Source: Oscillospiraceae bacterium (lineage in GTDB: Bacteria; Bacillota; Clostridia; Oscillospirales; Ruminococcaceae). From it: a stretch of 64,000 bases of DNA. Under the pieces are notes generated by a model. That model ran no database searches and was not told where the DNA came from. It saw only the letters and a list, made by a program, of their open reading frames with translations. Numbering within the stretch: position 1 is the stretch's first letter; every line of letters begins with the position of its first letter. Positions 57,883 to 64,000 of the stretch are shown here, one piece after another. Where the stretch lies: positions 62,001 through 126,000 of the forward strand of contig JAQUYD010000001.1 in NCBI GenBank assembly GCA_028692035.1, written 5' to 3'. Both the position numbers and the translations under genes were made by a program.

Positions 57883-58236
57883 TTAAAGAGCAGCTTTCGC
57901 TTTCTCCACCAGAGTAGTAAACGCTGCCGGATCGTTGATCGCGATTTCGGAAAGCATTTTTCTGTTCAATTCCACGCCGGCTTTTTTCAAACCGTTCATG
58001 AAAGTGGAGTAATTCATGCTATTCATGCGGCAAGCCGCAGAAATTCTGGTGATCCACAGGCTTCTGAAATCTCTTTTTCTCTGCTTTCTACCCACATAGG
58101 CATAGTTGCCGGATTTCATAACGGCCTGTTTGGCCATTTTAAAGTGAGTGCTCTTTGCACCAAAATAGCCTTTCGCCAGTTTTAAAACTTTTTTTCTTCT
58201 CTTGCGGGTCATCGTTGCCCCTTTGATACGAGCCAT
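57883..58236 (-). CDS. rplT: 50S ribosomal protein L20
   Basis: L20 is an assembly protein of the 50S subunit and the repressor of its own operon in Firmicutes. The 117-residue basic protein starts [29 protein letters not shown] and contains [42 protein letters not shown]. It is last of infC-rpmI-rplT and is followed by a terminator. Confidence 0.97.
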   Translation of the reverse strand: MARIKGATMTRKRRKKVLKLAKGYFGAKSTHFKMAKQAVMKSGNYAYVGRKQRKRDFRSLWITRISAACRMNSMNYSTFMNGLKKAGVELNRKMLSEIAINDPAAFTTLVEKAKAAL

Positions 58237-58262
58237 ATTCTTAATCCTCCATCAGATGTTAA

Positions 58263-58460
58263 TTAGTGGTTTGCCAACAGCAGCTTAATTGCCTTCATAT
58301 TGGTCTGATCTGCATAGGTGGCTTTGCGTAGTCCTCTTTTGCGCTTGGTGGATTTTTTGTTCAGAATATGGGACTTGAAAGCATGCGCGCGTTTTACTTT
58401 ACCATTTTTGGTCAGTTTAAAGCGCTTCTTCGCGCCAGAATGAGTTTTTAATTTAGGCAT
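58263..58460 (-). CDS. rpmI: 50S ribosomal protein L35
   Basis: A 65-residue, very basic protein, [46 protein letters not shown] and on, which is the full L35 sequence pattern. It lies between infC and rplT in the universal order, with a strong AGGAGG upstream. Confidence 0.97.
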   Translation of the reverse strand: MPKLKTHSGAKKRFKLTKNGKVKRAHAFKSHILNKKSTKRKRGLRKATYADQTNMKAIKLLLANH

Positions 58461-58483
58461 TTTTGGTTTTCCTCCTGTTCAAT

Positions 58484-59002
58484 TTACTTAACGGGCTTTG
58501 CAGAGATGAACATGGTCATGCTTCTGCCTTCCATCTTCGGCTGCTTCTCAACAGTGCCAAATTCGGCGACCTCGTCGGTGAACTTCCGCATCAAAACGGT
58601 ACCCATCTGGGCATGCGCCATCTCGCGCCCCCGGAACCGAACCGATACTTTGACTTTATTCCCCTCTTTGAGGAATTTGATTGCATGATTCACCTTGGTG
58701 CTGAAATCATTGGTATCGATATTCAAAGAAAGACGTACTTCTTTGATCTCGATAACCTTTTGATTCTTCTTTGCTTCCTTTTCCCGCTTAGCCTGCTCAA
58801 AACGGTACTTGCCATAATCCATGATACGGCAAACCGGCGGAGCGGCCTGCGGCGCGATCTTGACTAGATCGAGGTTTTTCTCGATCGCCATCTGCATCGC
58901 ATCCCTGGTCGCAAGAACCCCCAACTGACTACCGTCCGCGTCGATGACACGAATTTCTTTGTCCCTGATCTCTTCGTTGATCTGCAGTTCTTTGTTGCTA
59001 AT
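58484..59002 (-). CDS. infC: Translation initiation factor IF-3 (ATT start)
   Basis: IF-3 keeps subunits apart and proofreads the start codon. The reading frame is open well upstream, but the protein expected for the family (ISNKELQINEEIRDKEIRVID onward, 172 residues) begins at an ATT codon at 59002. GGAGGTG stands seven bases before it. AUU is the well-known atypical infC start, used for autoregulation because IF-3 discriminates against it. Domains: N-terminal (to about 75, with DGSQLGVLATRDAMQMA), linker helix YGKYRFEQAKREKEAKKNQ, C-terminal domain to VEKQPKMEGRSMTMFIS. First gene of infC-rpmI-rplT. Confidence 0.93.
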   Translation of the reverse strand: MSNKELQINEEIRDKEIRVIDADGSQLGVLATRDAMQMAIEKNLDLVKIAPQAAPPVCRIMDYGKYRFEQAKREKEAKKNQKVIEIKEVRLSLNIDTNDFSTKVNHAIKFLKEGNKVKVSVRFRGREMAHAQMGTVLMRKFTDEVAEFGTVEKQPKMEGRSMTMFISAKPVK

Positions 59003-59165
59003 GTTAAAGCACCTCCATTGTGAAAGCCCGAATTCTCCAATAAACAAAGCGCGGAACGAAATTCGTCCGCGCTCAATACACATAGAAAGCCTGTGGCTTC
59101 TCCGGTATTGACCTGACATCGCCGCTGCGAGCAGGTGAGAACGAATTGGTTCTACTTTGTTTTCT
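59003..59165 (-). promoter_or_regulatory. infC leader with L20-type attenuator
   Basis: A leader of about 160 nt between promoter and infC. It carries CACCTGC pairing with a later GTCAGGTCAATA-type segment, and an intrinsic terminator-like stem AGCGCGGAACGAA with TTCGTCCGCGCT (59048-59073). In Bacillus this leader binds L20, which triggers premature termination. The sequence elements fit, but I could not fold the whole structure with certainty. Confidence 0.7.
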
Positions 59166-59170
59166 AAAAT

Positions 59171-59199
59171 AGTATAACAATGTCCATCCTATTTGTCAA
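59171..59199 (-). promoter_or_regulatory. Promoter of infC-rpmI-rplT
   Basis: Minus strand: perfect -35 TTGACA (59199-59194), 17-bp spacer, -10 TATACT (59176-59171). It starts 21 bp after the addA stop. Confidence 0.9.
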
Positions 59200-59219
59200 T
59201 AGGCAGGTCAAATCTTTCT

Positions 59220-62200
59220 TTAAAACTCCAGTGGGATCTCCTGACCCAGATGAAACGAGTATATGATACACGATTTTACCGGGGTTTGCAAACTCTCTCC
59301 CAGGATCAGCCGGTAGAGGCGAAGCTGCTCCCGATACCGCTCTGCCAGCTGTTGCGCCGCAGATACGGCGTCAGTTTTGTAATCGACGATCACCAAACCG
59401 TCTTCTTCCCAGAATACGCAGTCCGCCACCCCCTGTACCGTGATCTTATCCGACGCGGCATCTTCGTAACCCATGAGCCGGCTGTCGATCTCCCAAAGGA
59501 ACCGCAACTCCCGCTCTAGACGTTTGGCCAACGTCATCCGTCGGTACAGGCTGGAAGAAAAAAATCGCCTGATCCGTTCTAATGGAACCACCTGTGCCTG
59601 CGCCGAGGTCAAAAATTCCATTCTAAGCAACCGATCCAGCTCTCCTTCGGGATTTTCGGCGCAACGGGCATAATCAGCGTACTGCATAAAATGATGCAGC
59701 GCATCCCCCCTCTGAGCTCCTGTAAGCTTTTCACCGGTGAGAAACTGCGGAGCTTTTGTAAAAGCATATTGGCTGGCAGTCTCTTTTTTGGTCACCGCCG
59801 AAACACCCAGTTTTTGGGGAATATGGGTGGCCGCCTCATATGGATACCTCCAGTTCAGATTCTGCCGCAGCGCCTCCAGCAGCCCTTTATCCGGCAGGGT
59901 GATCCATTCCAGATCAGGCGAGGATTCCCCCTCCTGCATTTTCGCCGGCACGCCGAAACAGACCTTTAAGGGCACTTTTGCCGGCGCGCGCCAGGAGATG
60001 GCCATTCCGGACTTTTCCCGCAGGGCTTGGCCGTCCGGATGACGCAGAGCGCACATTAAAAGCCAGATCCCCATGGAATCGGCGCCGCGTACCACAAACG
60101 GCTGCAGCGGCCCGTCCGCCGCCAAAGCGGCCTTTCGCAGCATTTTACCCGGATCTCCCGCCATCGTGATGAATAGCTTTTCTTTGGCACGGGTCATGGC
60201 CACGTACAGCACCCGTAGCTCCTCGCTTAAACCAGCACGTTCGTTCTCCAACCGCAGCGCCTCCAGCGGGACAGTGGTAAACTCTTTGAGCAGCGCCGCA
60301 TCCCGCCGCACACAGGCAAATCCCATCTGCGGATGCAGCGCGACCCTCTCCCGCAGATCCTGCTTATTAAACGCTTTTGCCCCGTCGCAGAGAAAGATGT
60401 ATGGGAACTCCAGCCCTTTGGAACGATGAATGCTCATAATCCGCACCGAATCGGCACTGCCTCCGGCAGATGCAGGCTCAAAATCCGTCTTTTGCTCTGC
60501 CAGCCGGTCAAGAAACCGCACAAAAGCGTACAGTCCCCGCCCCCCGCTCTTCTCAAAAGCGGCGGCGTAGCTGCACAGCTGATGCAGATTCGCCTTCCGC
60601 ATTTCTCCCATCGGATAAGCAGACACCGTAGCCGGATAGTTCGTTCTGGCGTAAAGCTCGGTCAGTAGATCCGCCACCGGCATACTGACCGCCAGCTGCC
60701 GCAGCGCTTGTGTTTGCTGCAGAAATGCGGCGCTGGGCTCGTCCCCCTCCCGCGCGCTGCAAAGCAGCGCCGTATAAAAAGCCCCCCGCCGGTCCAACAG
60801 GCGGATTTTGGCCACCTGTTCCGGCGAAAATGCGAACAGGTCGGACATGAGCACCGTCAAAAGCGGGATGTCCCGGTACGGGTTGTCCAGCACCTGCAAA
60901 AAAGCTGTAATGACACGGATCTCCCTGGCTTGCAAAAAGCCGTTTCGGCTTTCTGCCCAACTGTTGACCCCCTCTTGCAAAAATGCATCCCGATAAAGCT
61001 GCGACTTGTTTTTCGGCGACCGCAAAAGCACACAGATATCCCCAAAACGCAATGGCCGCGGCGCGCCGTTTTCCCATACGCTGGCGCCGCTGGTCATCAG
61101 CTGGGCAATTTTCTCAGCCACATACGCCGCTTCCAGCTGTGCCGCCGGCAGCTGAGAGTCCCCGGTATCGATGAGGTGCAGCTCGGGTTCCATCCCCTCC
61201 TCCGACGGATAGGCGGCAGCGGGAATCAGCTCCTCCTCAGGGCCATAGTCCATTTCGCCCATTTCCCAGCTCATCAGCTGCTGGAATACAAAATTGACAA
61301 ACCCAGTCACCTCAGGGCGGCTGCGAAAATTTTTGCCCAATATAAGTTTTGCGGGATAGTTTTCCCCGTCAAAGGTCTGATAGTCATTCATTTTGCTGAT
61401 GAAGATTTCCGGCATGGCCTGCCGGAAACGATAGATGCTCTGTTTGACATCCCCGACCATAAAGAGGTTGCCATCCTGCCTCGAAATCGCGGAAAACAGC
61501 ATATCCTGAGCAGTGTTGGTGTCCTGATACTCGTCTACCAACACCTCCTCATACTCTTGAGAAAGCTGCTGCGCCAACACCGTCGGCAGATAACCGCCGC
61601 CGGATTTTTCCATCAAAAGCCGTAGCGCCAAATGCTCCAGATCAGAAAAATCCAACAGCTTCTGTTCGCTTTTTAACCGGGAATACTGCCGGTCATAGGC
61701 CAACGTCAGGTCGAACAGGGTGGACACCTCCGGCTGGAGATTCTCTATATCTTCTTGGAACTCCCGGGAGTTGGCGCAAAACTGCTTTTGTGCCAACCCC
61801 TTCACCGTCTTTTTGATCTGGTCTCGCCCTAATTGCAGGGCGTTTTTTAAGCCTTCATCCTCAAATCCCCGCAACGCGCCCAGCCGCCCAAAGGAAAAGC
61901 CGCGCAGCTGTCCGCAGCTGTCGTCCCAATCGCTAGACTGCAGTGCCGCCAGCAACACTGATAGGCGCTGCCCGTCCTCCCGGAATGGGCCGCCATAAGC
62001 CTTTTCTAGCTCTGGAATGCCATCCATTTCCTCTAACAATCTCCGGTTGATCTGCAAACAATATTCTACCGCATCAATTCCGTAAGAGAGGATCGTCCTG
62101 CCCCAAACCGTTTCCGAAACCGGCATATGAGGATCATACATCTCTTTTTTTCGCTCTAGCCAATCTTCGTAAAACGGATGGGAACGGATGAATCCATACA

Positions 62201-62738
62201 ATTTGAAAATCGTATCCGTCACACGGTTATCGTCTCGCCCGCCGGATAAAAGCTCTACCAGTGCAGAGAAACTGCCGTTCTGGTCGGCGGCGTAAAAAGC
62301 CTCGACCGCCTGGGCTGCCGCCTCCTGCTGCAGCAGGGCCAAGCGGCTTTCATCTCCCAGCGAAAAATCCGCCGGGAGGGCCAGCTCTTCCGTATGTTGG
62401 CTGATCAGATCCAGGCAAAAGGCATGAATCGTGCTGATGTGGGCCCGTTCCATTAAAACGCGCTGGTGGCGCAGGTGCTGGCTGTGCGGATTTTCGGCCT
62501 GCTCCTGTGCCAGCCGCCCATCAATGCGTTGGCGCATTTCCCGTGCCGCCGCATTGGAAAAGGTCACGACCAACAGCCGATCCGCATCCACCGGATGGGC
62601 CTCATCCAAAAGCATGGAAACCACCCGTTCCACTAAAACGGCGGTTTTCCCGCTGCCCGCTGCGGCCGAGACCAAAAGCGTCCCGCCGCGGCTTTGAATT
62701 GCCTGCGCCTGTTGCGTTGTCCAGTGCTTCTCACTCAT
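59220..62738 (-). CDS. addA: ATP-dependent helicase/nuclease subunit A
   Basis: AddA is the helicase-nuclease subunit of AddAB, the Gram-positive counterpart of RecBCD for double-strand break repair. The 1172-residue protein has UvrD-type motifs: Walker A LLVSAAAGSGKTAVLVERVV near residue 22, LVDEYQDTNTAQD, MVGDVKQSIYRFRQAMPEIF, VRIMSIHRSKGLEFPYIFL and LRVLYVAMTRAKEKLFI. The C-terminal RecB-type nuclease has the active site LVIVDYKTDAVS. The start at 62738 (MSEKHWTTQQAQAIQ) lies inside the addB end (ATGAGTGA), so translation is coupled; upstream in-frame codons overlap addB. Confidence 0.96.
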   Translation of the reverse strand: MSEKHWTTQQAQAIQSRGGTLLVSAAAGSGKTAVLVERVVSMLLDEAHPVDADRLLVVTFSNAAAREMRQRIDGRLAQEQAENPHSQHLRHQRVLMERAHISTIHAFCLDLISQHTEELALPADFSLGDESRLALLQQEAAAQAVEAFYAADQNGSFSALVELLSGGRDDNRVTDTIFKLYGFIRSHPFYEDWLERKKEMYDPHMPVSETVWGRTILSYGIDAVEYCLQINRRLLEEMDGIPELEKAYGGPFREDGQRLSVLLAALQSSDWDDSCGQLRGFSFGRLGALRGFEDEGLKNALQLGRDQIKKTVKGLAQKQFCANSREFQEDIENLQPEVSTLFDLTLAYDRQYSRLKSEQKLLDFSDLEHLALRLLMEKSGGGYLPTVLAQQLSQEYEEVLVDEYQDTNTAQDMLFSAISRQDGNLFMVGDVKQSIYRFRQAMPEIFISKMNDYQTFDGENYPAKLILGKNFRSRPEVTGFVNFVFQQLMSWEMGEMDYGPEEELIPAAAYPSEEGMEPELHLIDTGDSQLPAAQLEAAYVAEKIAQLMTSGASVWENGAPRPLRFGDICVLLRSPKNKSQLYRDAFLQEGVNSWAESRNGFLQAREIRVITAFLQVLDNPYRDIPLLTVLMSDLFAFSPEQVAKIRLLDRRGAFYTALLCSAREGDEPSAAFLQQTQALRQLAVSMPVADLLTELYARTNYPATVSAYPMGEMRKANLHQLCSYAAAFEKSGGRGLYAFVRFLDRLAEQKTDFEPASAGGSADSVRIMSIHRSKGLEFPYIFLCDGAKAFNKQDLRERVALHPQMGFACVRRDAALLKEFTTVPLEALRLENERAGLSEELRVLYVAMTRAKEKLFITMAGDPGKMLRKAALAADGPLQPFVVRGADSMGIWLLMCALRHPDGQALREKSGMAISWRAPAKVPLKVCFGVPAKMQEGESSPDLEWITLPDKGLLEALRQNLNWRYPYEAATHIPQKLGVSAVTKKETASQYAFTKAPQFLTGEKLTGAQRGDALHHFMQYADYARCAENPEGELDRLLRMEFLTSAQAQVVPLERIRRFFSSSLYRRMTLAKRLERELRFLWEIDSRLMGYEDAASDKITVQGVADCVFWEEDGLVIVDYKTDAVSAAQQLAERYREQLRLYRLILGESLQTPVKSCIIYSFHLGQEIPLEF

Positions 62739-64000
62739 CTTCCTCACCGCCGATCTTTTTGAAAAAGTCCTCTCGGGACAGATCTTCCCGGCGCCGCTGC
62801 GGCCCGTCCTCTTCTCGGCTACAAATGCCTCGATAATCGCACCAAGCGCATAGGTCGAAATTTTTTTCCTCCAACGGCAAAGCCGGAATATCGCCGGACC
62901 ATAGGGTCTTGGCCATCTGCTGCAACAGCGACTCCACATAGCGTTTGAGCCGGCCCAACTCTTCCAGCGAGGCAACCGAGGATTTGGCGTCGATCTGCCC
63001 ATCCTTGATCTTTGCCGGGATAAAAATGCCCGTACCGTCCGCTTCCATCCCCTCCAGCACCACTGGATCAGCCAGAAGCAGGCCGTTCATTTTCAGCACC
63101 TTTTTCTGCTCCGCCACCATTTGCTCTTCTCCCGCATGCCGGTCGGCGCTTAAAAATCCAGTTTTTCCCGGCATATATAGCACACCAGCCGGAACCGCCC
63201 CCGCCAACTGATCCTGCCCGTTCTGACAGATGGAAAACAAATATACCAGCATTTGCAGGTTAATTCCATAATAAATATCAGTAAAATCAAAGTTTTTCGT
63301 CCCTGTTTTGTAATCCACCACCCGGACATACCGCTTCCCCTGTTTTTCCATCACATCCACCCGGTCCACAACGCCCTCCACCCAGAGCCTGCCGCCGTCC
63401 GGGGTGGCCAGCTCTATGGGCGTGATCTGCGAATCCTTCGCGATGGGAAGTTCAAAGGCTACCGGTTCAAAATCGCAAACCGCAAATTCCATAGCCAGAT
63501 GGCAAATCAAGCGGACCAGCGTGTTTGCCATCCGGGTAAAAAGATATTTAAATCGGGCGCTTTTATCTGGTTCACCGCCCATAGCCTCTTGCAGGTAGTC
63601 GTCCAACGCTTGGCGTACCAGCCGGCGGCAATCCTGCTGCGTTAAGCTGCACAACGCCTTGCCGGGATATTGGGAGGTCACCTGCTGCAGCACATAATGG
63701 ACTACCGTTCCCGATTCCATCGGGGAAAGCTGGGCCTTCCGCGGCTTTTTCACCCCCAACCCCCGCTCACAAAAATAGGCAAAACGGCATTGGTGATACC
63801 GGTCCAATTTAGAGGGCGAGACCCGCATTTCCTTGCCAAACAGCGCTTTGGCTGTTTCGCCCGATTCCATGGAAAAGCGCTCGGGCCTGACAGGGCTTTG
63901 CATTCTCCAGTATTGCTGCGCATAGGGGCCCTGTTCCAGCAGAACGCCTAACGCCGCCGCATCTGGAAGGGTCTTGTCCACCATCCGGCCAAAAACGTTC
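62731..64000 (-). CDS. addB: ATP-dependent nuclease subunit B, C-terminal part
   Basis: Only the last 420 or so codons lie in the window; the frame is open through position 64000, so the 5' part is outside. The visible part has the AddB nuclease domain with GVVDRVDVMEKQGKRYVRVVDYKTG as active site. It also has the four Cys of the iron-sulfur staple, one in RYHQCRFAYFC and three in FDLCAWCDYRGIC. AddB recognises Chi-like sequences and shares DNA cutting with AddA. It overlaps addA by eight bases. Confidence 0.94.
   Translation of the reverse strand, partial: NVFGRMVDKTLPDAAALGVLLEQGPYAQQYWRMQSPVRPERFSMESGETAKALFGKEMRVSPSKLDRYHQCRFAYFCERGLGVKKPRKAQLSPMESGTVVHYVLQQVTSQYPGKALCSLTQQDCRRLVRQALDDYLQEAMGGEPDKSARFKYLFTRMANTLVRLICHLAMEFAVCDFEPVAFELPIAKDSQITPIELATPDGGRLWVEGVVDRVDVMEKQGKRYVRVVDYKTGTKNFDFTDIYYGINLQMLVYLFSICQNGQDQLAGAVPAGVLYMPGKTGFLSADRHAGEEQMVAEQKKVLKMNGLLLADPVVLEGMEADGTGIFIPAKIKDGQIDAKSSVASLEELGRLKRYVESLLQQMAKTLWSGDIPALPLEEKNFDLCAWCDYRGICSREEDGPQRRREDLSREDFFKKIGGEEDE

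Noticed and set aside
60708-61625. A 305-codon open frame antisense to addA
   Set aside because: addA is intact across the region and the antisense frame shows no motif or start signal.
1-64000. CRISPR arrays, insertion sequences, prophage or integrative elements
   Set aside because: No regularly spaced repeats, transposase or integrase sequence or attachment-site duplication was seen; the gene content is core chromosome throughout.

Overview
The window looks like chromosomal core DNA of a Gram-positive, strictly anaerobic member of the Clostridia, most likely an Oscillospiraceae/Ruminococcaceae-type gut or rumen bacterium (inference). The grounds are the gene orders infC-rpmI-rplT, rpsF-ssb-rpsR and plsX-rnc-smc-ftsY, AddAB in place of RecBCD, a T-box riboswitch, strong AGGAGG ribosome binding sites with several TTG/GTG starts, an Rnf complex and a reverse rubrerythrin. 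No prophage, insertion sequence or CRISPR array was seen.

Layout. 1-6.9 kb (-): miaB-ylbF-mutS-mutL-miaA, tRNA modification and mismatch repair under one consensus promoter. 7-10.2 kb (-): AI-2E-type permease and an ABC-F ATPase. 10.2-13.8 kb (+): aroB-aroA-aroC, divergent from the ABC-F gene. 13.8-15.1 kb: two small unrecognised genes, tRNA-Gly(CCC) and a long perfect inverted repeat. 15.1-18.4 kb (-): prfB, proB, proA. 18.6-21.8 kb (+): a RING/zinc-ribbon membrane protein, galU, then rpsF-ssb-rpsR. 21.8-22.3 kb: a decayed isocitrate dehydrogenase fragment. 22.3-26.9 kb (-): a leucine-type T-box leader, then acyl-CoA ligase, a zinc-ribbon/PASTA pseudokinase and a sugar-phosphate isomerase-like protein. 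27.0-27.4 kb (-): a small membrane protein behind a consensus promoter with LexA-type boxes. 27.5-29 kb (-): yebC and rubrerythrin. 29.1-36.3 kb (-): apbE, Gx transporter, rnfCDGEAB. 36.6-39.9 kb (-): CD1247-type protein, efp, aroQ, endonuclease IV-like gene, yqeG, rpsU. 40.1-57.8 kb (-): a long compact run trmH-like, dprA, topA, trmFO, plsX, rnc, radical SAM, smc, ftsY, rdgB, yhbY, nadD, yqeK, rsfS, leuS. 57.9-59.2 kb (-): infC-rpmI-rplT with an attenuator-like leader. 59.2-64 kb (-): addB (cut by the window edge) and addA.

How the parts work together. The Rnf cluster is an energy-conserving ferredoxin:NAD oxidoreductase and carries its own flavin transferase (ApbE), which would flavinylate RnfD and RnfG. 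RnfG has two FMN-binding domains instead of one, and rnfD is broken by one missing base near its 3' end.

The most novel-looking locus is 22.3-27.4 kb. A T-box whose specifier reads CUC (Leu) and whose UGGU bulge fits the A73 of tRNA-Leu controls an acyl-CoA ligase. leuS in this window has no T-box. A simple reading is an isovalerate-activating ligase that feeds leucine synthesis by reductive carboxylation when tRNA-Leu is uncharged. The same operon encodes a membrane pseudokinase that has lost the VAIK Lys, the HRD Asp and the DFG Asp. Next to it lies an apparently SOS-controlled 76-residue membrane protein.
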